Shown: positions 36,149-45,902, counted from the first letter of the stretch. The stretch: DNA of 64,000 nucleotides from Bog-473 sp963787485 (GCA_963787485.1 CAWBDF010000003.1:62001-126000), one strand, 5' to 3'. Notes: generated by a model from the letters alone, not told the origin. Numbers and translations are program-made.

Positions 36149-37606
36149 ATGCAGCGCCGCGGCGACCTCGGGGCCACGGCCTTCGTGTTGGCCGGTGGCG
36201 GGACCAAGGGCTCCTTCGAGATCGGAGTGCTGCAGTACCTCGTCGGCGTCGAGGGCATTGTGCCCGACATCATTTCTGCCACCTCGGCCGGAGCCATCGT
36301 GGCAACCGTGCTGGCCCAGGCCCGCACGGCGGAGGAGTTCGCGGACCGGGTGGACGAGATCGAACGGGACCTGCTCGCCTGGAGCGAGTCCGAACACGTC
36401 TTCGGAAAGCAGCCGTGGCTGCGCGCCCTCGAGGGAACCGCGTTGGGTCGTGAGATCGACCGCGAGGTCACCCGGGGTACCCGTCCGCCCTTCCCCCTGA
36501 CACCCGCCCATCTGCTGGCCGCGAACGATGCCGCCCCCTCTGGCTCACCACCGGACCGTGAGGAGCGGCGTCACGCCCGTCGCGCCCGCTGGCGGCGCCG
36601 GGGCCGCATGGTGCGCTTGGCCGGAGGTGCTGCCCTCCGACTCCCCCGTGTGCACCGCCACTTGCGCGCCGGCGGGAGTTCCGTGCTCACGCTCGAGCCG
36701 TTGGCCCACGCCTTGCGTCACGGCACCGAGGACGGGGTCCGCGCCGTGGATCCCGCGCTCGTCGGCCGTCCCGGGCTCCAGCTCCGCCTGGCCGTCACGG
36801 CGCTCCGGGCCGGCGTCCTGCGCTTCGTGACCGAGGACGGGACAATCGTGGAGTCCGATGCCCGGACCCCGGCGCAGGGGGCGGCTGCCGGACCAGTGAG
36901 CATCGTGGACGGCGCCATCGCCTCGGCCAGCGTGCCCATGGTGTTCCCCCCGCATGCCATGGCCGACGACGACTACGTCGACGGAGGCGTCGTCGACATC
37001 GTGCCGGTACGGGCCGCCGCCGCGCTGGGAGCGACACGGATGTTCGCGGTGGTGGCGGTGCCGCTGACGCTCCCTCGGGACGAGCGCGACTACGCCAGTG
37101 CCCCGGCCATCTCCATCGGGCTGCGGTCCATGGGCATGATCGGCGTTGCCGAGCGACAGCTCTCGAACCTGAGCGTGCAGCTGCCTCCCAAGGCCACCCT
37201 GACGACGGTCGACCCCGTGGTCGACGTCGTCGGGCTCTTCGAGGTGGAGCCCGGGCTCCTGCGCATCAACCGGGACTACGGCTGGCTCCGGGCCGCCGAC
37301 GTGCTCGCCGAGGGAGACGAGGGCATCCGTTCCGACGTCGCCGAGGCCACGCACGCCGTCATCGGTGCCCGTCGCGATGCCTGGCAGCTCGAGGAGGCGC
37401 TCTGGTCCGACGCCCGAGGGCCCGACCCGGGCACCATGGCGCTCGTGCGTGAGCAGAAGACCCGTGTGCGCCGGCTGATGGAGCGGCGCAAGCAGCTGGG
37501 ATTTCCCGTGCCCGACGGCCACGAGGCCTGGTGGAGCGACTACGAGACCCACTCTGGGGGGCGCCCGCCGGCACTCCCAGACGCGCCCGGAACCGAGCGC
37601 CCTTGA
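36149..37606 (+). CDS. patatin-like phospholipase/acylhydrolase
   Basis: Ser-Asp dyad hydrolase of 485 residues. The oxyanion loop is LAGGGTKGSFEIGVL (residues 14-28), the nucleophile is Ser46 in ISATSAGAI and the catalytic Asp is in YVDGGVVDIV (about 278). The nucleophile elbow is A-T-S-A-G instead of the usual G-x-S-x-G. Between the two catalytic parts lies an Arg-rich stretch (ERRHARRARWRRRGRMVR, about residues 135-155) that might contact membrane phospholipids. ATG 36149 is preferred over GTG 36101. It may be the last gene of the thi transcript by position only. Confidence 0.85.
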   Translation: MQRRGDLGATAFVLAGGGTKGSFEIGVLQYLVGVEGIVPDIISATSAGAIVATVLAQARTAEEFADRVDEIERDLLAWSESEHVFGKQPWLRALEGTALGREIDREVTRGTRPPFPLTPAHLLAANDAAPSGSPPDREERRHARRARWRRRGRMVRLAGGAALRLPRVHRHLRAGGSSVLTLEPLAHALRHGTEDGVRAVDPALVGRPGLQLRLAVTALRAGVLRFVTEDGTIVESDARTPAQGAAAGPVSIVDGAIASASVPMVFPPHAMADDDYVDGGVVDIVPVRAAAALGATRMFAVVAVPLTLPRDERDYASAPAISIGLRSMGMIGVAERQLSNLSVQLPPKATLTTVDPVVDVVGLFEVEPGLLRINRDYGWLRAADVLAEGDEGIRSDVAEATHAVIGARRDAWQLEEALWSDARGPDPGTMALVREQKTRVRRLMERRKQLGFPVPDGHEAWWSDYETHSGGRPPALPDAPGTERP

Positions 37607-37628
37607 TCCGAGCGGCGGTGTCGCGACC

Positions 37629-37778
37629 TCAGATCGTGGTGCCGCCCCCAACCGGCCGCGGCGCAGGAACAGTGATCCCGGTCGCGGTCCGCCGGGTCGG
37701 TGCCCGGGTGACGAGGGAGGCGAAGGTGGCGTAGTCGTCGAGTCGCGGGCGCTGGCCGAACCGCTTGGCCGACCGCAC
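37629..37778 (-). CDS. possible small basic protein downstream of pspA
   Basis: A 49-residue frame opening at GTG 37778 reads RSAKRFGQRPRLDDYATFAS and ends in Gly-rich PVGGGTTI. It lies 17 bases after the pspA stop and is co-directional, and its codon use looks normal for the genome, but I recognise no family and no ribosome site. Confidence 0.35.
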   Translation of the reverse strand: MRSAKRFGQRPRLDDYATFASLVTRAPTRRTATGITVPAPRPVGGGTTI

Positions 37779-37795
37779 CGCCGGGGTGCATTCCC

Positions 37796-38563
37796 TCAGG
37801 CGGACGTGGACGGCTCGGGGCCCTCCCCGCCCGGCGCCGCTCCGATGGCCTCCGGGGCGGGCGCACCGGTACCGACCTGTGCCTTGAGGGCGGCCAGCTC
37901 GGTGTCCACCTGAGAGTCCTTGCCCAGCTGGTCCAGCTCCTTTTGGATGTCGTCGGTGCCCCCACCGACGTCCTCGAGGACGCCCGATTCGAGCAGCTCG
38001 TCGAGCGCGCCCGATCGGGCCTGCATGGTGGCGATCTTGTCCTGCGCCCGCTGCAGCGCCGCGCCGGAATCGTTGACGGACTTCGAGATCCCTGCCGTGC
38101 TCTCGTCCACCGTCGAGATGGCCTTGGCCGCGGTGTACTGGGCTTTGAGAGTCTCCTTTTGCGTGCGGAAGTCGTTCACCCGCTTCTGCAGCGCGTCCAA
38201 CGTCTGGGTCAGCTTCTGCTCCTCGTCGGTGAGCTGTTGGCGCTGCGGCTCCATCTGGTCGATCTGCTGCTGGGCGGCCGCCTTGCGAGACAGGGCCTCC
38301 TTGGCCAGGTCCTCCCGACCCGTCTGGAGCGCCTGCTTGGCCTGGTCCTGGAGGTGCTCGGTGGAGTGCTGGAACTGCTCCTCTTGGAGCTCGAGGCGTT
38401 TGCGAGAGGCGGCGATGTCCACCAACGCCCGGCGCACTTGGGTGATCTGCTCGAGCATCTTCTCGTAGGAGAGGTCGAGCATCTCGTCAGGCTTCTCGGC
38501 CGCGTCGAGTGCCTTGTTGGTCTTGGCCTGCACGATGTCGTGGGCCCGCTGGAAGATGCCCAT
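37796..38563 (-). CDS. PspA/IM30 family protein
   Basis: Phage-shock/vesicle-inducing protein of 255 residues, mostly a long coiled coil. The N-terminus MGIFQRAHDIVQAKTNKALD matches the membrane-binding helix, and the series of Gln/Lys/Glu heptads (EEQFQHSTEHLQDQAKQAL) is typical. It helps maintain envelope integrity at the inner face of the membrane. I start at ATG 38563; the GTG at 38626 adds residues that do not fit the family. No pspB/C or sigma-dependent partner lies beside it. Confidence 0.9.
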   Translation of the reverse strand: MGIFQRAHDIVQAKTNKALDAAEKPDEMLDLSYEKMLEQITQVRRALVDIAASRKRLELQEEQFQHSTEHLQDQAKQALQTGREDLAKEALSRKAAAQQQIDQMEPQRQQLTDEEQKLTQTLDALQKRVNDFRTQKETLKAQYTAAKAISTVDESTAGISKSVNDSGAALQRAQDKIATMQARSGALDELLESGVLEDVGGGTDDIQKELDQLGKDSQVDTELAALKAQVGTGAPAPEAIGAAPGGEGPEPSTSA

Positions 38564-38669
38564 TGTTTGCCTCCCGTGGGTCGCTCTGGGACCCCACCCT
38601 ACGTTCGCGGGGAGCACCGCAGCCACGTCGCGCCGGCAGCCACGCCGGTGGGACAGCGCCCGGGGAGGA

Positions 38670-41162
38670 TCAGGACCCGGAGGCGGCGATGATCGGACCG
38701 TTCAGGTGCGCCGCCGACACGTCGCCGTCGGCGGGGGCGCTCCCGAACGGCGTCACCTTGCCCAGCGCGGTGACCACCCAGTACCCGCTCCCGTCGGACG
38801 TGGCGAAGATCGCCGTAGCCGGGTCGAACCCGCCGGCCGAGGCCGACGACAGGCTCCCCATGGCTGGGGCGTCACCGTAGGCGAACACCTGTCCGCCTCC
38901 GTCGAGCACCCAGTAGCCCCGCCCGTCGTGGGTGGCGACCGCGGATGTGACCGCGGACGACTGGGGCCCGGGCTGCCCGTAGCTCGCCGCGTCACCGAAC
39001 GGATAGACGGCGCCGGTGTTGGTCACCACCCAGTAGCCGCTGCCGGTCGCGTCCGGTGCGACGGCGACCGCGGCGCCGCGGCATCCTCCGATGCCCGGGC
39101 ACGATCCCTCGAAACGAGCGTCGCCGAAGGCGAAGACGCCGCCGTCGGAGGCCACCATGAAATATCCTCCGCCGTCGCTCGAGGGCACCATGCCGACGAT
39201 GGGGGCATTCAAGCTCCGGGGCAGTCCCGAGCCGGCCGGGCCGAGGCCGATCCCGGGGATGGAGCCGTGGAATCCTGCATCGCCGAAGGCAAAGATCCCA
39301 CCGTCGGAACCTACGAGCCAGTATCCGCCCCGATCACTGGTCGGCGTGATGCCGACCACGGGTCGTTGGAGACGCAAGGACCCGGTCGATCCGTAGAACT
39401 GCGCGGCACCGAACGTGAAGATGCCGCCGTCCGAGCCAACCAGCCAGTAGCCGTGCACAGCTGGGGACGGTGGCGGAGGAGGCGGCGGGGGTGGTGGCGG
39501 CGGTGGTGGCGGCGGCGGTGACGCGTTGACCGTCAACGTGAACACCTGTTGACCGACGGGAGCGATGCCGTTGCTGGCGACGAGACAGATCGTGTACGTC
39601 CCTCCGTCCCCGGGCTGTGGCGTGCCCATCAGCGAGGCCGTGGCCCCTCCGGTGTAGGCCAGTGTGATGCTCGCAGGGAGGGTGGAAGGCGAGCATCCGG
39701 CGAAGGCCGTGTCACTCATTGAGCTGACCGCAGGCGCTCCCGTGGTCGTGATATCGAAGACGCCGGGAACCCCCGACGAGAAGGTGGTCGAGCCGGCGCT
39801 GGTGATCGCCGGTGCGCCAGTGGCGCCGCTCCCGGTGTAGGTGTAGAGGTCCGCGGCCGACACGGCGCTCGTTCCCGCCGGCGTGGTCACGGTGATGTCG
39901 ACCGTACCGGGGTCGATTGAGGGCGGGATGGTCGTAGTGATCTGGTTGACGTTGTAGCTCATGGAACCCACGCTGGCCACGGTGCCGAAGTCGACGATGG
40001 GAAAGACCCCGGCGTCGTAGAAGTTGGAGCCGTGGATGGTGACGCTGCCCGAGGGGATCGTCGGCCCCGAGGTGGGTGTCACCGAGGTGACGGCCGGCGC
40101 GGCCGTCGGCGCGTAAGTGAACTCGTTGACCTGCGACAGCCCGGTGGAGCTCGAGGACCCAGCGCCAGTGGTCACGGCGACGACGACCTGCGCGCTGGCC
40201 TGACCGGCGGGATCGGCCGGGGCGTCGGCCGTCAACTCGCCGTCCCAGTGCACGTGGACATTGGTGGCTGCCACTCCGCCGAAGAAGACCTGGGGCGAGG
40301 TCCCGAAATAGTTCCCCTCAATCGTTACGGGGGTGCCGGCGGCGGTATTCGAGGTCGAGGCGGGAAGGACCTGGACCACGTCGGGAGCCGCCGGTGAGGA
40401 GGGCGTGGGCAGGGTGCTCGGCGCGATCGGGTCGACCAGCGTGTCGGCGGGGTTCGTCTGGTTGGCGAAGATCTGGGCGTACTGCCCGCTCGCGGTGTCA
40501 CCATCGCCCATCTCGGCTGTGGCTCCACCGGTGCTCGCCCATGGTCCGAGGATGTTGTCCCGGTGGCCCCAACATCCGTGGGAGCCGGCCGACGTGCACT
40601 CGGCGTTGGTGCCGCCGTACCCGTCGTTGTACATCCAGGCGAAGTCCGCACCGAGGGGCGTGTAGTCCAGGGCGAAGATCGATCCCCAGGGTGCCACGAA
40701 TCCGCTCGGGGGAGCTGGATCACTGTTGCTCTGTGCGCCCGACTGTGCCGCGGTGTTGAGGGAGGCGTCCAGACCCGAATACTTGGTCAGGCCCCGGTCG
40801 CCCCTCTCCTCGTCGGTGACGATGAGCTGTTGCTCGGCCACCGAGTCACCGGGATAGTCACTCGGCAACACCATGGATCCGAGTCCTTCGAGCGAGCGAC
40901 CGTAGTTGATGTTGTGCAGCACCGAATTGATGCATGCCGCACTCGTGTCGTCGACGGGCGAGATGCTGCAGTGCGGCATGACCTGCGGCGGAATGTTCAC
41001 CGGGGGATTTGTCGGGGGCAGGATCCCTGAGGCGCCCGCCACCTCCGCCGGCACCACCAGGAGCACCCCCCCGCCGACCACGGCGAGCAAGGCGGCAACG
41101 GCCGTGGTGACGCGCCCGATCGATTTCCACGCGACGGTCGCGCCGCGCCCATACCGCCTCAC
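38670..41162 (-). CDS. large secreted protein: CAP-like domain, two IPT domains, polyproline, surface repeats
   Basis: 830 residues. A signal peptide (TAVAALLAVVGGGVLLVVPA) precedes a CAP/SCP-like part (HNINYGRSLEGLG; GCWGHRDNILGPW, about residues 60-230). Two IPT/TIG immunoglobulin-like domains follow (about 250-345 and 350-440; PTSGPTIPSGSVTIHGSNF), then an uncharacterised beta domain, a run of about 17 prolines near residue 550, and to the end six or so GYWLVGSDGGIFAFGDA-type repeats. It is probably extracellular and modular, with an adhesin or wall-binding character. The repeat relates it to the lipoprotein at 12.9 kb. Confidence 0.85.
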   Translation of the reverse strand: MRRYGRGATVAWKSIGRVTTAVAALLAVVGGGVLLVVPAEVAGASGILPPTNPPVNIPPQVMPHCSISPVDDTSAACINSVLHNINYGRSLEGLGSMVLPSDYPGDSVAEQQLIVTDEERGDRGLTKYSGLDASLNTAAQSGAQSNSDPAPPSGFVAPWGSIFALDYTPLGADFAWMYNDGYGGTNAECTSAGSHGCWGHRDNILGPWASTGGATAEMGDGDTASGQYAQIFANQTNPADTLVDPIAPSTLPTPSSPAAPDVVQVLPASTSNTAAGTPVTIEGNYFGTSPQVFFGGVAATNVHVHWDGELTADAPADPAGQASAQVVVAVTTGAGSSSSTGLSQVNEFTYAPTAAPAVTSVTPTSGPTIPSGSVTIHGSNFYDAGVFPIVDFGTVASVGSMSYNVNQITTTIPPSIDPGTVDITVTTPAGTSAVSAADLYTYTGSGATGAPAITSAGSTTFSSGVPGVFDITTTGAPAVSSMSDTAFAGCSPSTLPASITLAYTGGATASLMGTPQPGDGGTYTICLVASNGIAPVGQQVFTLTVNASPPPPPPPPPPPPPPPPPSPAVHGYWLVGSDGGIFTFGAAQFYGSTGSLRLQRPVVGITPTSDRGGYWLVGSDGGIFAFGDAGFHGSIPGIGLGPAGSGLPRSLNAPIVGMVPSSDGGGYFMVASDGGVFAFGDARFEGSCPGIGGCRGAAVAVAPDATGSGYWVVTNTGAVYPFGDAASYGQPGPQSSAVTSAVATHDGRGYWVLDGGGQVFAYGDAPAMGSLSSASAGGFDPATAIFATSDGSGYWVVTALGKVTPFGSAPADGDVSAAHLNGPIIAASGS

Positions 41163-41489
41163 GATTCCGCTCGTCCCCCCTCGTCACCTGGAAATGGAAC
41201 AGCCCAGGCAAGGTACCATTTCCGGTGCGCTCTCAAGAGGGAGGGACACCCGAATTGTCCCGGGTTTGCGCGGTCTGGGAACTTTGGCCCACCGCGTCGG
41301 GTGGGCACCCGTGCAGCCGGACGAGCGATCTGACACAATGCTCTTTGAGGGGTGTGCTTCGCCTACTCGGGACGTGATCGCCAACACGTCCCGGCGAGCC
41401 CCCGATGTCGGGTGATCGGCCCCGCTCCTGACCGCCTGGGGGTGGGGCCGATTCGCGCTCGGCGGCGAGCCGCCGAGGCCAACGCAGGC

Positions 41490-41720
41490 TCATCCGGCCC
41501 GGCGAGATCCCTCTCCATCCCCTTTGTGCCGTCCAGCGACGCGCGCCATGTGGTGACCGGCATGGTTCGCGCAGACCATCTCAGCGAGATACTGCGACCG
41601 GATCGGCATGTCGATCCCGATAGGGACGGCTGAATCACGATCGAGCGTGCATTCGGGGCACGTGATGACCCAGCGCCCGTCCGACCTGTGCGCGATGAGG
41701 GGATGATGAACACTGCGCAC
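41490..41720 (-). CDS. small zinc-knuckle-like protein
   Basis: 76 residues: RSVHHPLIAHRSDGRWVITC, then PECTLDRD and MVCANHAGHH. CPEC with CANH gives a plausible zinc site. The GTG 41720 has AGGAGG nine bases upstream, a very strong ribosome site that decides the start and argues for a real gene. The general pattern (WxxxCPEC, PIGIxMPxxS, xxNH) is, from memory, recurrent in small actinobacterial proteins of unknown function. The neighbouring genes give no clue. Confidence 0.6.
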   Translation of the reverse strand: MRSVHHPLIAHRSDGRWVITCPECTLDRDSAVPIGIDMPIRSQYLAEMVCANHAGHHMARVAGRHKGDGEGSRRAG

Positions 41721-41959
41721 GTCGTCTCTCCTCCTCGCCTCGTACCTCGCTGCCGCCGACCATAGTGAGCTGCTCGGCGCGCCGCCATGACCGCACGATG
41801 GTCCAGGTTGGACGTGACGGCCCCGTGAACGGAGCGCGACAACCATGTGGTCACGCCGAATCATCTGTGTTTCGTCGGCGATGAGACTCGGCGTCGACCT
41901 CCGTTGTAGACATGGAGAGAAGCCGTCCAAAGACCGCCCCAGACGAAAGGATTAGATCG

Positions 41960-42397
41960 GTGAGCAGAGTCAGCACGTACCTCAACTTCATGGGTCAGAC
42001 CGAAGAGGCATTCCGTTTCTACGCCTCGGTATTCGGGTCCGACATGCCAGGCCAGATCACTCGAATGGGTGACATGCCGAGCGGTCCCGGCGGGCCAACG
42101 CTCACCGAGGCAGAGAAGAAAATGGTCGCCCACGTCGAGCTGCCGATCATGGCCGGGCACGTGCTCATGGGCACCGACATGCTCGGGTCGATGGGGCACG
42201 AGCTCAGGGTCGGCAACAACATCACCATCTGTCTGGAGCCCGACACCCGGGCGGAGGCCGATCGGCTCTACGCCGCCTTGAGCGACCGGGGAAGCGAGTC
42301 GACCGGAATGCAGGACATGCCCTGGGCATACTGGGGATGTAGCCTGGACCGATACGGGATCCGCTGGATGTTCAACTGCTACGAACAGGCGGCCTGA
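41960..42397 (+). CDS. VOC family protein (PhnB-like)
   Basis: 145 residues with the PhnB/3-demethylubiquinone-like VOC pattern: RVSTYLNFMGQTEEAFRFYA, HVELPIMAGHVLMGTDM and YWGCSLDRYGIRWMFNC. The start GTG 41960 is preceded by AAAGGA. These proteins may act as isomerases, methyltransferases or resistance proteins; the substrate is not readable. It is followed 77 bases later by the DUF3303-like gene, in the same orientation. Confidence 0.85.
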   Translation: MSRVSTYLNFMGQTEEAFRFYASVFGSDMPGQITRMGDMPSGPGGPTLTEAEKKMVAHVELPIMAGHVLMGTDMLGSMGHELRVGNNITICLEPDTRAEADRLYAALSDRGSESTGMQDMPWAYWGCSLDRYGIRWMFNCYEQAA

Positions 42398-42474
42398 CGA
42401 GGTCCGCCTGCCGCGATGACTGATCCGGGGGACCTGGTTCTGGCGAACCAACAGCACTGAACGAGGAGGACGAC

Positions 42475-42771
42475 GTGGACTACGTGATGTTGTTGAAGTG
42501 GAAGCAGGGCGTCACTCGCGAGCAGGCAGACGGAGCGCTGATCCGCCGCGCGGGCTGGCAATACCCGAGTGGTGTCACGCTGATCAGCGAGTACTGGCTG
42601 GGCATGGAGGATCCAACGGTCATCTCCATCTTCAAGGCGGACGACTTCGCCGCGCTGATGGAGATTCAGATGACGTGGGGTGACGTGTTCGACGTCACCA
42701 TCACTCCGGCCATCAGCCACGAGGAAGGGCTGAAGATCGGGCCCGAGGTCATGGCCCGGAGGCCGGCGTAG
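42475..42771 (+). CDS. DUF3303-like small protein
   Basis: 98 residues (MDYVMLLKWKQGVTREQADG..., ending in VMARRPA), a dimeric alpha-beta-barrel-like fold by pattern, similar to DUF3303. GTG 42475 follows a strong GAGGAGG ribosome site. Function unknown. It is convergent with the amidohydrolase, 15 bases apart. Confidence 0.75.
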   Translation: MDYVMLLKWKQGVTREQADGALIRRAGWQYPSGVTLISEYWLGMEDPTVISIFKADDFAALMEIQMTWGDVFDVTITPAISHEEGLKIGPEVMARRPA

Positions 42772-42786
42772 GCACCGCCGGCGTGG

Positions 42787-43926
42787 TCACAGTCTGTAGA
42801 ACTTCTGAGCCGTGCCGGCGCGGAGGAGCCTCTTCGTCGTGAGGTCCAGCTCGAGCTCGTCGAGCTCGTCGAGCTCCTGGCGGCACGACTCTGCGCTCAC
42901 CTCGTGCGGGAAGTCCGACGAGAACATGAAAGGGGTGCAACCGAGGTAGGTGACCGCATGCGCCAGCTGGTCCTCGCCACCTTCGCATCCGAGGACGATA
43001 CGGTCCTGCTGGAGGAGATCAAAGATGTAATCGCGCATCTTCTTTCCCTCGGGCAGCTTCACGATGTGTTCCGATTGGACGGGTCGGAGAGCGTTGAACG
43101 ACTCGGTGAAGCGTTCCGCGGCCAGGAGGATCCAGGCGGCACCTCCTTCGAGGTAGGCGACCCGGAGCCGCGGAAACCGGTCGAAGACGCCGTTGAAGAG
43201 CATCCCGGCGAATGAGATGAGCAACGAGAACGGGTGCCCGAGGGCGTGTGCCGCCGCGAACACGTTGACATCGTCGAAGCCCATGCCGTCATGGCCGTCG
43301 CCGCCGTGGAAGGACAATCCGACGTCGAGTCGTTCGGCCGCCGCGTACACGGGAAAGAATTGAGCGTCTCCAGGGTGGTTGGGAAGCCCGTTCGACGGCA
43401 CTACGGCCGAACAGAAGCCCAACTCGGTGACGGCCCGAGTCAGTTCGTCGGCAGCGGCCGAGGGTACCTGCATGGGCAAGAGAGCAGCCGCCTGGAATTT
43501 TCCCGATGGGTGCCGCAGATAGGTGTCGGCCAGCCAGTCGTTGTAGGCCCGGGTCAGAGCGACGGAGTAGCCGAGGTCGCGGATGCGACCGACCGTGAGC
43601 CCCAGCGAGGGATACAGGACCGTGCGGTCGATGCCCACGGCGTCGAGGAAGTACTCCCACGAAGCGGGATCCCGCCCGGTCTCCTCGGGATTTCGCTCGC
43701 CGCTCGCCGTCTGGACAAAGGGCATGCTGGCGAGGTAACCGATGGGCGGGAAGAGCCGGGAATGGCTGATCGATTCTTGCGCCCGCAACTGCCGGTACGG
43801 GCCCGGCAGCTTGTCGATGATCGCGGGGATGTCCTCGAACACGTGGCCGTCGGCGTCGATCACCACTTCCACTGTCGGTCCCTCCGAGTCGCCGCGAGGC
43901 GCGGCCGAGGTCGCGAGTGTCACCAT
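42787..43926 (-). CDS. amidohydrolase family 2 protein
   Basis: About 379 residues, TIM-barrel metal hydrolase or decarboxylase (amidohydrolase_2). It shows IDADGHVFED for the first metal-binding loop, a central FHGGDGHDG, and SSDFPHEVS near the C-terminus with the Asp and His expected at the metal site. It may act on aromatic or aliphatic acids; the substrate is unknown. Start is ATG 43926, seven bases after AGGAG; the open frame upstream of it overlaps the glycoside hydrolase gene and is not coding. Confidence 0.88.
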   Translation of the reverse strand: MVTLATSAAPRGDSEGPTVEVVIDADGHVFEDIPAIIDKLPGPYRQLRAQESISHSRLFPPIGYLASMPFVQTASGERNPEETGRDPASWEYFLDAVGIDRTVLYPSLGLTVGRIRDLGYSVALTRAYNDWLADTYLRHPSGKFQAAALLPMQVPSAAADELTRAVTELGFCSAVVPSNGLPNHPGDAQFFPVYAAAERLDVGLSFHGGDGHDGMGFDDVNVFAAAHALGHPFSLLISFAGMLFNGVFDRFPRLRVAYLEGGAAWILLAAERFTESFNALRPVQSEHIVKLPEGKKMRDYIFDLLQQDRIVLGCEGGEDQLAHAVTYLGCTPFMFSSDFPHEVSAESCRQELDELDELELDLTTKRLLRAGTAQKFYRL

Positions 43927-44069
43927 CGTCATCTCCTCACTGGGTGGCACCGACGAACTGCGGGTCCGCTGCCGGGCGTAGGCCCTGCCAGGAAACTTGA
44001 AGGATGTCCGCTGGTCGGCACTTCCTTGACCATAGTGACCCGGCCGACTTTGCCGGCACTGGCAGGGAC

Positions 44070-45581
44070 TCAGCCGGTTCCGCCGCCCGTCGTCGACGTG
44101 AGGGCCCGACCGAGGGAATCGTCGGTCGGGCCGGTGTCGTAACTGCAGGGTCCCAGCGGATTGACGTTCCAATTCCACACCAAGAAAGCGCTGTCACCCA
44201 GGGCGAACTGGGCGGACATTTTGTTCGCCATCTTGCTGGCGCGCTGGGCCAGGCTCTGGCAGCCGACCTGGCCGTTGCCGGCGAGGATCCCGGCCTCACC
44301 GGTGATGATCGGCTTGTCGAGAGCCTTGGCCTGGGCGAAGCGCACCGCCATTCCGTTCCATTGGTCCCCACCCAAGGGTGCCGAGCCGTAGTAGTCGTGC
44401 ACGCTGAGCACATCGATCCCCGGGGAGGCCCCCACGCGTTCGTAGGAGGTCCCGGCGATGCCGCACTGGCTACCGCCGAGGACGCCCTCCTCGACGAGAT
44501 GACGGGGGTCGAGCGAGTGGATCGCCGCTCCCACGCTGGTGAAGAAGAAGTCGAGGGCCGACACGGCCGTGGCCTCGTGCGGACAGGTCTGGTGTCCAGA
44601 GCAGTTTTCCGGCTCGAAGGCTGTCGGGCACGATGACGCTTCGGCCTCGCTCATCGGCTCCCACATTCCGAGCGCAGGTGATCCGGCGTAGCGGCTCACC
44701 AGGGCCGTCATGTAGTCCCAGTACGAGAGTGGGGTCAGGCCGCGACCGTCGGAGTTCGACGGGGAATCGTCGACGCTTCTGAACCCACCCTGGTACCAGG
44801 CCGGGTCTTGCCAGGTCCCACCGTCACAGGTACCGCCTTGGTCGCTGATGACCGGGATCAGGTACACGTGGTACTTGGCCGCTGCATAGAAGACGTTGTC
44901 GAGGGGTTGCCAGTCGATCTGACCAGTGTGGACGTTCGTCGCCATGGTCTCTTGGAAGGCCCAGAACCGCACCAGCGAATCGGGTCGGAGCGAGGCAAAG
45001 AACGCGTCGATCTGGGCCGGCGTCGCCATGCCACCGCAGCCGGCGTTCGTCCCCCAATCAGTTGCCAGCTCGTATGCGTTGAAGCCGATGAATTTGTTGG
45101 GCTCCCCGCCGACGTCGAGGGTCTGGCCACGCGCTTTGATGGGCAACTGCCCGGTTGGCACGTAGGTGAACTCATCGAGGCTGCTCGGGCTCGACGTGCC
45201 GGCTGGCGTCACCACTCGGACGTCGACGGTCCCCATCCCGACCGGGGCCACCGCGGCGATGGTCGTGTCCGAAGTGATGGTGAAGTCTGACGAGGCGTTG
45301 CTGCCGAAGTCGACCGCGGTGGCGCCCGAGAAGCCCGTGCCCGAGATCGCAATGGTGTCACCCCCTCCGGCGGTGCCCATTGACGGAGTGACCTCCTCAA
45401 CGGACAGCGCGGCGACGGCGACGGTGCCGGTGCTTGCGAGATCGACCCGCGAGGTCGGTGAGCCCGGCCCGAGCGACGGGGTCGGCTGGGACGACGGGGC
45501 CGCTCCGGCCGCCGAGACGGCAGTCAGGGTACTCAGGACGCTCAGAACTGCTCCCAACGACGCGGTTACCCGTCTCCGCAC
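44070..45581 (-). CDS. secreted glycoside hydrolase (GH5-like) with N-terminal IPT domain
   Basis: A signal peptide (residues 1-28) is followed by an IPT/TIG domain (about 60-140; VTPSMGTAGGGDTIAISGTG) and a TIM-barrel hydrolase domain (about 150-490): FIGFNAYELATDWG, LVRFWAFQE, PALGMWEPMSEAEAS (likely acid/base Glu) and DKPIITGEAGI (likely nucleophile Glu), as in beta-mannanase/cellulase families. Likely extracellular polysaccharide degradation. It is preceded by a gene-free 320-base region that could hold its promoter. Confidence 0.85.
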   Translation of the reverse strand: MRRRVTASLGAVLSVLSTLTAVSAAGAAPSSQPTPSLGPGSPTSRVDLASTGTVAVAALSVEEVTPSMGTAGGGDTIAISGTGFSGATAVDFGSNASSDFTITSDTTIAAVAPVGMGTVDVRVVTPAGTSSPSSLDEFTYVPTGQLPIKARGQTLDVGGEPNKFIGFNAYELATDWGTNAGCGGMATPAQIDAFFASLRPDSLVRFWAFQETMATNVHTGQIDWQPLDNVFYAAAKYHVYLIPVISDQGGTCDGGTWQDPAWYQGGFRSVDDSPSNSDGRGLTPLSYWDYMTALVSRYAGSPALGMWEPMSEAEASSCPTAFEPENCSGHQTCPHEATAVSALDFFFTSVGAAIHSLDPRHLVEEGVLGGSQCGIAGTSYERVGASPGIDVLSVHDYYGSAPLGGDQWNGMAVRFAQAKALDKPIITGEAGILAGNGQVGCQSLAQRASKMANKMSAQFALGDSAFLVWNWNVNPLGPCSYDTGPTDDSLGRALTSTTGGGTG

Positions 45582-45902
45582 ACAGACGTCATACGCCTCG
45601 AGCGTTGCCAGTTCGCGAATGACGTGTGACCGGAACGTGACTGCGCTTGGGATCGATGAGCCGCACCCCAGTGGGGATGTGCGTGTATCCAGGTCACGCC
45701 ACCTTCTCGTCGGGTTCCTCGGTATCGCTCATTTGCAGAAGTGTCTGCTACCGCGTCTCAAATCTCGGGGACGAACGGCAAGCGAACGACTCGAGCGCTG
45801 TTTCCTCTGCGGGGTCCGGGGCGATCGTCTGCGCTTCCAGAGGCGTGTGCGGGAAGGGTGCGCCCGGGGCGACCACCGGTGGCGATCGGAGACGCCGTCG
45901 TC
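45582..45902. other. gap of 321 bases
   Basis: No intact gene. It is the divergence region between the glycoside hydrolase and the decayed cupin; I find no convincing promoter pair or hairpin. Confidence 0.4.

Noticed and set aside
43234..44142. 302-codon plus-strand frame opposite the amidohydrolase
   Set aside because: Antisense of an amidohydrolase with clear metal-site motifs; the frame itself lacks any motif.
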